Source of the DNA: Thiobacillus sp.
GTDB taxonomy: Bacteria; Pseudomonadota; Gammaproteobacteria; Burkholderiales; Thiobacillaceae
Direction of reading: 5' to 3'
Length of the DNA stretch: 6,502 bases
Assembly (NCBI GenBank): GCA_020217265.1
Contig: JAIWOS010000053.1
Coordinates: forward strand, 1 to 6,502
A program made the position numbers and the translations under genes. Below, one piece after another: positions 1-5,890 of the stretch. Under the pieces are notes generated by a model, which did not search any database, was not told where the DNA came from, and saw only the letters and a program-made list of their open reading frames with translations. Numbering within the stretch: position 1 is the stretch's first letter; every line of letters starts with the position of its first letter.

Positions 1-672
1 CTGTGGCGGTGGGGCGTGCCGGCCGCCGCCCAGCTCGCTGCGCGCACGTTGCCCGCCGGGCTCGACGCGCGCATCGGCGCAGAATCGCTGGCCTTGATGG
101 ACAAGACCGCCTTCGAGCCGAGCACCTTGCCGGCCGCGCGCCAGCAGGCGCTCGCCCGGCAACTGGCCGCGCACTGCCAGCGCCAGCCCTGCCCGCCCTA
201 CCGCTTGCTGTTCCGTGCTAGCCCGGCCTTCGGCGCCAACGCGATGGCGCTGCCCGGCGGCACCGTCATCGTCACCGACGCGCTGGTGGAGCTTGCCCGC
301 CACGACGAGGAAGTGCTCGCCGTGCTCGCGCACGAGCTCGGCCATGTGCAGCACCGCCACAGCCTGCGGCTGGCGATCCAGAGCATCGGCGCCGGCGCCA
401 TCCTGGTCGCCGTCACCGGCGACATCGGCAGCATTACCGACGTGGCCGCCGGCCTGCCGAGCCTCTTGCTGCAAAGCGGCTATTCGCGCGACATGGAGCG
501 CGAGGCCGACGCCTACGCGCTGGCGTGGCTGCGCACCGCGTGCATTCCGCCCCAACGCTTCGCCGACATGCTCGGCCGCCTGGACGCGCATCCGTCCGAC
601 ACCGGACTGCTGGACAGCCACCCGGGATCGCGCGAACGCATGCTGCCATTCCGCACCGCCGCAGGCTGTTGA
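1..672 (+). CDS. M48-family zinc metallopeptidase, C-terminal part (5' end outside window)
   Basis: The frame is open from the first base, so the gene begins upstream; the GTG at 16 is unlikely to be the true start. The visible 223 residues hold a full M48 catalytic domain: HELGH at visible residues 111-115 (two zinc-binding histidines and the catalytic glutamate), and the third zinc ligand as the second glutamate of EREADAYA, about residue 168. Before the active site is 'NAMALPGG..VIVTDALV', the usual M48 strand, and near the end 'DSHPGSRERM', the conserved SHP segment. The visible start LWRWGVPAA resembles the end of a membrane segment, as in betaproteobacterial M48 proteins with an upstream membrane anchor (from memory), so the domain is probably periplasmic. 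M48 relatives such as BepA and LoiP act in envelope protein quality control; the substrate here is unknown. It is followed by yajC but probably not cotranscribed, since a promoter-like site lies between. Family is sure; exact role is not. Confidence 0.9.
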   Translation: MWRWGVPAAAQLAARTLPAGLDARIGAESLALMDKTAFEPSTLPAARQQALARQLAAHCQRQPCPPYRLLFRASPAFGANAMALPGGTVIVTDALVELARHDEEVLAVLAHELGHVQHRHSLRLAIQSIGAGAILVAVTGDIGSITDVAAGLPSLLLQSGYSRDMEREADAYALAWLRTACIPPQRFADMLGRLDAHPSDTGLLDSHPGSRERMLPFRTAAGC

Positions 673-683
673 GCCTGCGCCCG

Positions 684-712
684 GCACGCCCGGAGCCGTC
701 ATGCCGGCGTGC
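684..712 (+). other. 7-bp inverted repeat between the M48 gene and yajC
   Basis: GCACGCC (684-690) can pair perfectly with GGCGTGC (706-712) around a 15-base loop. No T-run follows, so it is not a classical intrinsic terminator, though it is the only hairpin after the M48 gene. Its right arm covers the TGC that begins the putative extended -10 element of yajC, so it may equally be chance or a protein-binding palindrome. Confidence 0.3.
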
Positions 713-718
713 TAGAAT
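710..718 (+). promoter_or_regulatory. Putative extended -10 promoter for yajC-secD-secF
   Basis: TGCTAGAAT matches an extended sigma-70 -10 element: TGn directly before TAGAAT at 713-718, one mismatch from TATAAT. The sequence at 17-bp spacing upstream (690-695, CCGGAG) does not resemble a -35 box, which is tolerated for extended -10 promoters. Transcription would start near 725, giving a leader of about 24 bases before the yajC ATG. This AT-richer hexamer stands out in a very GC-rich gap. Inferred from motif only. Confidence 0.5.
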
Positions 719-748
719 CGCCGGGTTTTCGACTCCAGGCACAGACGC

Positions 749-1066
749 ATGATTTCCCTCGCCCACGCCCAGGCCGCCACCCCCGCCGCCCCCGGCATCG
801 CCGATTTTCTGCCGCTCATCATCATCTTCATCCTGTTCTGGTTCATGCTCATCCGCCCGCAGATGAAACGCGCCAAGGAACAGAAAAAAATGCTGTCCGA
901 GCTCGCCAAGGGCGACGAGGTCGTCACCGCCAGCGGCCAGGTCGGCAAGATCGTCAAGCTCGGCGAGCAGTACGTGTCGCTCGAAATCGCCGACGGCGTG
1001 ATCACCCACGTGCAGAAACAGTCGATCCAGACCCTGCTGCCCAAGGGAACGATCAAGAGCCTCTAG
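749..1066 (+). CDS. yajC: Sec translocon accessory subunit YajC
   Basis: YajC is a small single-pass inner-membrane protein that associates with SecD and SecF in the accessory complex of the SecYEG translocon; it is non-essential in E. coli. The product is 105 residues, close to the usual 100-115. A short alanine-rich N-terminus leads to one membrane segment at about residues 19-36 (LPLIIIFILFWFMLI), followed by the hallmark RPQMKRAKEQKKM. A cytoplasmic domain carries GDEVVTASGQVGKI (residues 55-68), the conserved YajC strand-turn-glycine motif. The ATG gives the full-length family protein; only a weak AGG lies upstream (737-739). It is separated from secD by an 86-base structured gap. tgt and queA, the usual upstream partners in many proteobacteria, are not here; an M48 peptidase gene sits in that place. 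Confidence 0.97.
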   Translation: MISLAHAQAATPAAPGIADFLPLIIIFILFWFMLIRPQMKRAKEQKKMLSELAKGDEVVTASGQVGKIVKLGEQYVSLEIADGVITHVQKQSIQTLLPKGTIKSL

Positions 1067-1131
1067 GGATCAGGGAATAGCCGCCCGGGGCCAGCGCCCC
1101 GGCCCCGGTTTCCCCCCAAGCCCTTAATCCC
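1067..1131 (+). other. Structured intergenic element between yajC and secD
   Basis: GGATCAGGG (1067-1075), right after the yajC stop codon, can pair with 1122-1130 (8 of 9 positions, one as G-U). Inside lies a strong 7-bp hairpin, CCGGGGC (1085-1091) with GCCCCGG (1096-1102) around the 4-base loop CAGC. A second overlapping GCCCCGG (1102-1108) offers an alternative partner, giving 8 bp as 1085-1092 with 1101-1108, so two mutually exclusive folds exist. Only three T residues follow, so full termination is unlikely; partial attenuation or mRNA stabilisation is possible. The secF-dedA gap has a similar layout. Confidence 0.4.
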
Positions 1132-1144
1132 AGCCCCCAGCCCC
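1131..1144 (+). repeat. Tandem CAGCCCC heptamer in the secD leader
   Basis: CAGCCCC occurs twice head to tail (1131-1137 and 1138-1144), followed by CAAGC and the secD start codon. CCCCCAAGC also occurs at 1113-1121 and 1141-1149. The tract is almost pure C plus A/G and contains no Shine-Dalgarno. It could be slippage-generated low-complexity sequence. Confidence 0.6.
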
Positions 1145-1152
1145 CAAGCAAA

Positions 1153-2967
1153 ATGAACCGCTACCCGCTCTGGAAATACGTGCTCATCGGCATCACGCTG
1201 GTGGTCGCCTTCCTCTACACCCTGCCCAACTTCTTCGGCGAAGTGCCGGCGGTGCAGCTCTCGCCGGTGCGCGCTGCCGAAAAGGCCGACACCGCCCTGC
1301 TCGGCCGCGCCGAGGCGGCCCTGAATTCGGCGGGCATTGCCTATTCCGGGGCGGAACTCGCGGGCAACACCGTCAAGCTGCGCTTTGCCAGCACCGACAC
1401 GCAGCTCAAGGCGCGCGACGTGCTGCAGGGCGCGCTCGGCGACGGCTACACCGTGGCGCTCAACCTGGTGTCGGCCTCGCCGCACTGGCTGTCGTCGATC
1501 GGCGCGCTGCCGATGTACCTGGGCCTGGATTTGCGCGGCGGCGTGCACTTCATGCTCGAAGTCGACATGAAGGCCGCGCTGGAAAAGGCGGCCATCCGCT
1601 ACCAGAACGATTTCCGCGGCGAGCTGCGCGCGGACAAGATCCGCTACGGCCGCATCGTGCGCGAGGGCAACGCGGTGGTCGTGCATTTCGCCACCCGCGA
1701 CCAGCGCGACGCCGCGATCGACAAGCTCGCCAGCGTCTTCCCCGACCTCAACTACGTGCCTGCCGACCTCGCCGACGGTTTCACCCTCACCGCGCGGCTG
1801 AAGCCCGAGGCCGAGAAGCGCGTGCAGGAATTCGCGCTGCAACAGAACATCACCACGCTCAGAAACCGCGTCAACGAACTCGGCGTGGCCGAGCCGGTGA
1901 TCCAGCAGCAGGGTGCCAACCGCGTCGTGGTGCAGCTGCCCGGCGTGCAGGACACGGCCAAGGCGAAAGACATTCTCGGCCGCACCGCCACGCTGGAAAT
2001 CCGCATGGTCGACGAGCAGGCCGACCCGACGCAGGTCGCCCAGGGCCAGGCGCCGTTCGGCGACGAGATCGTGCCCAGCCGCGAGGGTTTCCCCATCGCG
2101 GTGAAAAAGGACGTGGTGCTCACCGGCGACTCGATCACCGACGCTTCGCCCGGCTTCGACAGCCAGGGCGGGCAGGCTGCCGTGCACGTCAGCCTCGACG
2201 GCAAGGGCGCGCGCATCTTCAAGGACGTGACGCGCGAGAACGTCGGCAAGCGCATGGCCATCCTGCTGATCGAAAAGGGCAAGGCCGAAGCCATCACCGC
2301 ACCGGTCATTCGCGAGGAAATCGGCGGCGGCCGCGTGCAGATCACCGGCATGGCCAACGCGCAGGAAGCCTCCGACATTGCGCTGCTGCTGCGCGCAGGC
2401 GCCCTGGCGGCGCCCATGCAGATCGTCGAGGAGCGCACCGTCGGCCCCAGCATGGGCACAGAAAACATCGAAAAGGGCTTCCATTCCAACATCTGGGGCT
2501 TTATCGCCGTGGTCGCGTTCATGACGATTTACTACCGCGTGTTCGGCCTGTTCTCGTCTATTGCTCTGGCAATCAACGGCTTCTTCCTCATCGCGCTCTT
2601 GTCGATGATGCAGGCCACGCTGACGCTGCCCGGCATGGCGGCGATCGCGCTCACGCTCGGCATGGCGATCGACGCCAACGTGCTCATCAACGAACGCATC
2701 CGCGAGGAACTCCGGAACGGCGCCACGCCGCAGGCGGCGATCCACGCCGGCTACGACCGCGCCTGGGGCACCATCCTCGACTCCAACCTCACCACGCTGA
2801 TCGCCGGCATCGCGCTCTTCTGGCTCGGCTCCGGTCCGGTGCGCGGCTTTGCCGTGGTGCTGTGTCTGGGCATCCTCACTTCCATGTTCAGCGCCGTCAC
2901 GGTGTCGCGCGCGATGGTCAACCTCACCTACGGACGCCGCGCGCGTCTGTCCAAGGTCTCGATCTAA
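1153..2967 (+). CDS. secD: Protein translocase subunit SecD
   Basis: SecD pairs with SecF to form an RND-superfamily membrane complex that uses the proton gradient to complete protein export through SecYEG and release proteins on the periplasmic side. The product is 604 residues (E. coli SecD 615). The N-terminus MNRYPLWKYV leads into membrane segment 1 (about 7-25). The first periplasmic domain contains the signature LGLDLRGG at 123-130. Five more membrane segments lie after about residue 446. Segment 4 carries GMAIDANVLINERI with Asp507, equivalent to the E. coli SecD aspartate needed for proton-coupled function (Asp519). SNLTTLIAG follows in segment 5. The ATG is the family's normal start, but no Shine-Dalgarno precedes it; the leader is C-rich. 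secF begins 10 bases after the stop. The gene appears complete. Confidence 0.98.
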   Translation: MNRYPLWKYVLIGITLVVAFLYTLPNFFGEVPAVQLSPVRAAEKADTALLGRAEAALNSAGIAYSGAELAGNTVKLRFASTDTQLKARDVLQGALGDGYTVALNLVSASPHWLSSIGALPMYLGLDLRGGVHFMLEVDMKAALEKAAIRYQNDFRGELRADKIRYGRIVREGNAVVVHFATRDQRDAAIDKLASVFPDLNYVPADLADGFTLTARLKPEAEKRVQEFALQQNITTLRNRVNELGVAEPVIQQQGANRVVVQLPGVQDTAKAKDILGRTATLEIRMVDEQADPTQVAQGQAPFGDEIVPSREGFPIAVKKDVVLTGDSITDASPGFDSQGGQAAVHVSLDGKGARIFKDVTRENVGKRMAILLIEKGKAEAITAPVIREEIGGGRVQITGMANAQEASDIALLLRAGALAAPMQIVEERTVGPSMGTENIEKGFHSNIWGFIAVVAFMTIYYRVFGLFSSIALAINGFFLIALLSMMQATLTLPGMAAIALTLGMAIDANVLINERIREELRNGATPQAAIHAGYDRAWGTILDSNLTTLIAGIALFWLGSGPVRGFAVVLCLGILTSMFSAVTVSRAMVNLTYGRRARLSKVSI

Positions 2968-2970
2968 GGG
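2966..2970 (+). promoter_or_regulatory. secF ribosome binding site overlapping the secD stop codon
   Basis: AAGGG at 2966-2970 shares its first two bases with the secD TAA stop and sits 7 bases before the ATG at 2978. This fixes the secF start, although the same frame is open further upstream within secD, and implies translational coupling of secD and secF. It is the clearest Shine-Dalgarno in the window. Confidence 0.75.
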
Positions 2971-2977
2971 CAACGCC

Positions 2978-3910
2978 ATGCTGGAATTCTTCCCCTTCAA
3001 GAAAACCATCCCCTTCATGAGCTGGGGGAAGCTCACCACGACGATTTCGCTGGTGACCTTCCTGTTCGCGGTCTGGGCACTGTGGGCCAAGGGCCTCAAC
3101 CTCGGCGTCGATTTCACCGGCGGCACGCTCATCGAGGTGAGCTACAGCCAGCCCGCCAATCTGCCCGCCGTGCGCGCCGCGCTGGAAAAAACCGGCCTGC
3201 CCGAAATCTCGGTGCAGAACTTCGGCACCAGCCGCGACGTGCTGATCCGCCTGCCCAACAAGGGCCAGGCCAACGCGGCCGAAACCAGCAACAAGGTGAT
3301 GGCCGCGCTCACCGCCGCCGACCCCGGCGTGACGCTGAAGCGCGTCGACTTCGTCGGCCCGCAGGTCGGCAAGGAACTCTACGACAGCGGCGCGCTGGCG
3401 CTGCTGGTGGTCGCCTTCGGCATCATGCTCTACCTCGCGATCCGCTTCGAATGGCGCTTTGCCGTGGCCGGCATGCTCGCCAACTTGCACGACATCGTCA
3501 TCATCCTCGGCGTGTTCGCCTTCTTCCAGTGGGAATTCACCCTCACCGTGCTGGCCGGCGTGCTCGCGATCCTGGGCTACTCGGTGAACGAATCGGTGGT
3601 GGTGTTCGACCGCATCCGCGAAAACATCCGCAAGATGCGCGGCGCCACCATCCCGCACATCATCGACGACGCCATCACCCGCACCATGAGCCGCACCATC
3701 ATCACCCACGGCTCCACCCAGATCATGGTGCTCTCGATGCTGTTCTTCGGCGGCGAGGCGCTGCACAACTTCGCGCTCGCGCTCACCATCGGCATCATGT
3801 TCGGCATCTATTCGTCGGTGCTCGTCGCCTCGCCTCTACTGCTGATGTTCGGCGTCAAGCGTGAACACTTCATCAAACCGGTGGAGAAGAAGGAAGAGGC
3901 CGTTGTCTAG
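2978..3910 (+). CDS. secF: Protein translocase subunit SecF
   Basis: SecF is the partner of SecD in the proton-driven accessory complex of the Sec translocon in the inner membrane. The product is 310 residues (E. coli SecF 323). Membrane segment 1 is at about 17-36; the periplasmic domain opens with the signature GVDFTGG at 43-49. Segment 2 starts near residue 138, followed by RFEWRFAVAGMLANLHDI. The conserved segment-4 motif is GYSVNESVVVFDRIREN, with Glu205 where E. coli SecF has an aspartate (NDT). Later comes TMSRTIITHGSTQIMVLSMLFFGG. The cytoplasmic tail is short and charged (EKKEEAVV). The start is set by the AAGGG ribosome binding site; an in-frame start further upstream (2849) would lie inside secD and add non-family sequence. 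A structured 88-base gap separates it from dedA. Confidence 0.98.
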   Translation: MLEFFPFKKTIPFMSWGKLTTTISLVTFLFAVWALWAKGLNLGVDFTGGTLIEVSYSQPANLPAVRAALEKTGLPEISVQNFGTSRDVLIRLPNKGQANAAETSNKVMAALTAADPGVTLKRVDFVGPQVGKELYDSGALALLVVAFGIMLYLAIRFEWRFAVAGMLANLHDIVIILGVFAFFQWEFTLTVLAGVLAILGYSVNESVVVFDRIRENIRKMRGATIPHIIDDAITRTMSRTIITHGSTQIMVLSMLFFGGEALHNFALALTIGIMFGIYSSVLVASPLLLMFGVKREHFIKPVEKKEEAVV

Positions 3911-3917
3911 AAACGCC

Positions 3918-3969
3918 GGATCAGGGTTGAGGCGCTGGCAAGCGACAGCGCCGCACAAGCCCCTGACCC
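3918..3969 (+). other. Structured intergenic element between secF and dedA
   Basis: GGATCAGGG (3918-3926), the same 9-mer that follows yajC, can pair with 3961-3969 (8 of 9 positions, one A/C mismatch, including perfect TCAGGG with CCCTGA). It encloses a 7-bp hairpin, GGCGCTG (3931-3937) with CAGCGCC (3946-3952), loop of 8. No T-run follows, so it is not a standard terminator. dedA may be read through from the sec operon at reduced level, but that is inference. Confidence 0.4.
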
Positions 3970-3998
3970 CCTGCCACCCGTTCTGACCCCTGCCACCC
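3963..3998 (+). repeat. Imperfect tandem repeat abutting the dedA start codon
   Basis: Two copies of CTGACCCC(C)TGCCACCC lie at 3963-3979 and 3983-3998. They differ by a single C and are separated by GTT (3980-3982). The second copy ends at the base before the dedA ATG. The tract contains no Shine-Dalgarno and is nearly G-free on this strand. Confidence 0.75.
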
Positions 3999-4595
3999 AT
4001 GCTCCAAACCTTCATCGACTGGATCCTCGCCACCGTCCACGACTGGGGCTACACCGGTATCTTCATCCTGATGGCGCTGGAATCCACCGTGTTGCCGGTG
4101 CCGAGCGAGCTCGTGCTGATCCCGGCCGGCTACCTCGCCCACCAGGGCCAGATGAGCTTCTGGCTCATCGTGCTCGCCTCCACCGTTGGCAGCCTCGTCG
4201 GCGCCTCGTTCAACTACGTGGTGGCGATGTGGCTGGGCCGCCCCTTCCTCGAACGCTGGGGCCGCTACTTCTTCGTGCGCCCCGAACTGCTGCACAAGAC
4301 CGACGCGTTTTTCGCCCGGCATGGCGCCGTCTCCACCTTCACCGGCCGCCTCATCCCGGGCATCCGCCATCTCATTTCCATCCCCGCCGGGCTCACCCGC
4401 ATGAATCTCGGCGCGTTCGCCTTCTACACCTGCCTCGGCGCCGGCCTGTGGTCGCTCGTGCTCACCCTGTTCGGCTATTTCCTCGGCGGCAACGAAGCCC
4501 TGATCCGCGAATACCAGCACTACATCACCGCCGGCGTCATCGTCTTCGTCGCGGCGATCATCGGCGGCTACATCTGGTGGCAGCGCCGCACGTGA
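3999..4595 (+). CDS. DedA-family integral membrane protein (VTT domain)
   Basis: The 198-residue product matches the DedA family in length and layout. DedA proteins are inner-membrane transporters with two re-entrant loops; members have been linked to flipping undecaprenyl phosphate or phospholipids and to envelope and proton-gradient homeostasis. Visible signatures are WGYTGIFILMALEST (Glu28), PVPSELVLIPAGYLA (Glu37, nine residues on), TVGSLVGASFNYVVAMWLGR, and FTGRLIPGIRHLISIPAG (residues 114-131) with the two conserved arginines Arg117 and Arg123. Membrane segments continue to about residue 192. The ATG directly follows the tandem repeat and lacks a Shine-Dalgarno. It lies downstream of secF in the same direction and 19 bases before another membrane-protein gene. 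The precise substrate cannot be told from sequence. Confidence 0.93.
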   Translation: MLQTFIDWILATVHDWGYTGIFILMALESTVLPVPSELVLIPAGYLAHQGQMSFWLIVLASTVGSLVGASFNYVVAMWLGRPFLERWGRYFFVRPELLHKTDAFFARHGAVSTFTGRLIPGIRHLISIPAGLTRMNLGAFAFYTCLGAGLWSLVLTLFGYFLGGNEALIREYQHYITAGVIVFVAAIIGGYIWWQRRT

Positions 4596-4614
4596 CGCGC
4601 GCCTGATTCCTGCC

Positions 4615-5142
4615 GTGTTCGCATTCGCCTTCCTTTGGGGCCTGGCCGAAGCGACGCTCTTCTTCATCGTCCCCGACGTCCTGCTTTCGCTGCTGGCGCT
4701 CAAGAATCGACGCCACGCCTGGATCGCCAGCGGCTACGCCGTTGCAGGCGCCGTGCTCGGCGGCTTGCTGATGTACGCGTGGACAGCCCACGACGCAGGC
4801 CAAGTACAAAGCCTGCTGGCCTCGATCCCCGCCATCTCGCCGGAACTCATCGACCAGGCGCACGCGCAACTCGATGAATGGGGCTACCCCAGCCTCTTCG
4901 CCGGCGCCTTCAGCGGAGTGCCCTACAAGCTCTACGCCAGCGAAGCCGGCGCCGCCGCGCTGCCACTGGCCGGCCTGCTGGCGGTCACGATCCCGGCACG
5001 CGCGCTGCGCTTCGTGCTCGTCGTTGCGGTGGTGAACGGGATTTCCCGGCGATGGCTGGGCGGGTGGGCACATGCCCGGCGCGCGGCGCTCTTGCTGGCG
5101 TGCTGGGCGCTGTTTTATGGGGGGTATTTCAGCGTGATGTGA
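4615..5142 (+). CDS. Unassigned membrane protein, possibly a divergent DedA/VTT-fold relative
   Basis: A 175-residue, strongly hydrophobic protein that I cannot assign to a named gene; similar unannotated proteins seem to occur in proteobacteria (from memory). Its layout parallels the adjacent DedA. WGLAEATLFFIVPDVLL carries Glu12 and Asp21, nine residues apart like Glu28 and Glu37 of DedA. YAVAGAVLGGLLMYAW matches the glycine-rich second segment. ISPELIDQAHAQLDEWG precedes GVPYKLYASEAG (101-112), where DedA has its second re-entrant loop. The segment PARALRFVLVVAVV recalls the end of YqaA-type VTT proteins. The two DedA arginines are absent; Lys105 is the only basic residue there. A last membrane segment spans about 158-173. 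The start is GTG, with no other ATG, GTG or TTG in frame between the upstream stop at 4501 and 4615, and no Shine-Dalgarno. Probably translated with dedA. Coding status is likely; the fold assignment is inference. Confidence 0.8.
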   Translation: MFAFAFLWGLAEATLFFIVPDVLLSLLALKNRRHAWIASGYAVAGAVLGGLLMYAWTAHDAGQVQSLLASIPAISPELIDQAHAQLDEWGYPSLFAGAFSGVPYKLYASEAGAAALPLAGLLAVTIPARALRFVLVVAVVNGISRRWLGGWAHARRAALLLACWALFYGGYFSVM

Positions 5143-5154
5143 GGGCGGCCCCAC
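5139..5154. terminator. Weak bulged hairpin between convergent operons
   Basis: GTG-A-GGG (5139-5145) can pair with CCCCAC (5149-5154) around a 3-base loop with one bulged A. It overlaps the stop of the + strand membrane-protein gene and lies just before the end of pdxJ. There is no T-run on either strand. It is listed because it is the only structure in the 16-base convergent gap; function as a terminator is doubtful. Confidence 0.2.
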
Positions 5155-5158
5155 GCGG

Positions 5159-5890
5159 TCAGTCGACGGCAGCCTCCACCATCAATCGCTTCATCTCCGC
5201 CACCGCCTCTTTCCAGCCCACGAACAGCGCCTGCGCGACGATGGCGTGGCCGATGTTGAGTTCATGAATGCCGGGCAGCGCGGCGATGGGCTGGACGTTG
5301 TGGTAGGTGAGGCCGTGGCCGGCGTTGACGGTGAGGCCGAGGCTGCGGCCGTAGGCGACGGCCATGCGGATGCGTTCGAATTCCGTGGCACGTGCCTCCT
5401 CGGTTTCGGCGTCGGCATACGCGCCGGTGTGGATTTCGACGACGGGCGCGCCGCATTGCAGCGCGGCGTCGAGCTGGGCGAAGTCGGCGTCGATGAAGAG
5501 CGAGACGCGGATCCCGGCCTCGCCCAGCCGCGCGCAGGCGTCGCCGATTTTCGGCAGCTGGCCTTTGACGTCTAGGCCGCCTTCGGTGGTGAGTTCCTCG
5601 CGCTTCTCGGGGACGAGGCAGACGTCCTGCGGGCGGGTGGCGATGGCGATGCCGAGCATTTCCTCGGTCACCGCCATTTCCAGGTTCATCTTGGTCTTCA
5701 GCACCTGGCGCAGAATGGCGACGTCAAAGTCCTGGATGTGTCGGCGGTCTTCGCGCAGGTGGAGCGTGATGGAATCGGCGCCCGCGGTTTCCGCCAGAAG
5801 CGCGGCTTCGACCGGGCTGGGGTAGCGGGTCTTGCGGGCTTGCCGCAGGGTGGCGATGTGGTCGATGTTGACGCCGAGATGGATGCTCAT
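5159..5890 (-). CDS. pdxJ: Pyridoxine 5'-phosphate synthase PdxJ
   Basis: PdxJ catalyses the last ring-forming step of de novo vitamin B6 synthesis (the DXP-dependent route), condensing 1-deoxy-D-xylulose 5-phosphate with 3-amino-2-oxopropyl phosphate to pyridoxine 5'-phosphate in the cytoplasm. The product is 243 residues, the same as E. coli PdxJ. Motifs along the TIM barrel are [17 protein letters not shown] (Asn8, Asp10, His11), [12 protein letters not shown] (His44, Arg46), [10 protein letters not shown] (Glu71), [27 protein letters not shown] (Glu152), [12 protein letters not shown] (His192) and [16 protein letters not shown] for the closing phosphate-binding strand. Active-site histidines and glutamates are intact. 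The ATG overlaps the recO stop (ATGA), pointing to coupling; no Shine-Dalgarno is visible. The frame extends upstream opposite recO codons, but that part is not family sequence. acpS does not follow it here. Confidence 0.98.
   Translation of the reverse strand: MSIHLGVNIDHIATLRQARKTRYPSPVEAALLAETAGADSITLHLREDRRHIQDFDVAILRQVLKTKMNLEMAVTEEMLGIAIATRPQDVCLVPEKREELTTEGGLDVKGQLPKIGDACARLGEAGIRVSLFIDADFAQLDAALQCGAPVVEIHTGAYADAETEEARATEFERIRMAVAYGRSLGLTVNAGHGLTYHNVQPIAALPGIHELNIGHAIVAQALFVGWKEAVAEMKRLMVEAAVD

Noticed and set aside
1081..1110. Intrinsic terminator after yajC
   Set aside because: The hairpin is strong, but only three T residues follow, and yajC-secD is normally cotranscribed; kept only as a structured element.
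2849..2977. Longer SecF starting inside secD
   Set aside because: The extra residues are unlike SecF, and a good AAGGG ribosome binding site points to the ATG at 2978.
1063..3132. A 689-codon open frame on the - strand opposite secD
   Set aside because: It is arginine-, histidine- and glutamate-rich with no recognisable domain, and lies antisense to a complete secD. Long stop-free antisense frames are expected from GC-rich third positions.
2924..3766. A 280-codon - strand open frame opposite secF
   Set aside because: Low-complexity His/Ala/Glu/Gly-rich translation with no domain, mirroring secF codons; a composition shadow.
3921..4703. A 260-codon - strand open frame opposite dedA
   Set aside because: Acidic, low-complexity translation antisense to a clear DedA protein; no motif.
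5364..5825. A + strand open frame opposite pdxJ
   Set aside because: Serine/arginine-rich shadow of a complete, well-conserved pdxJ; no motif.
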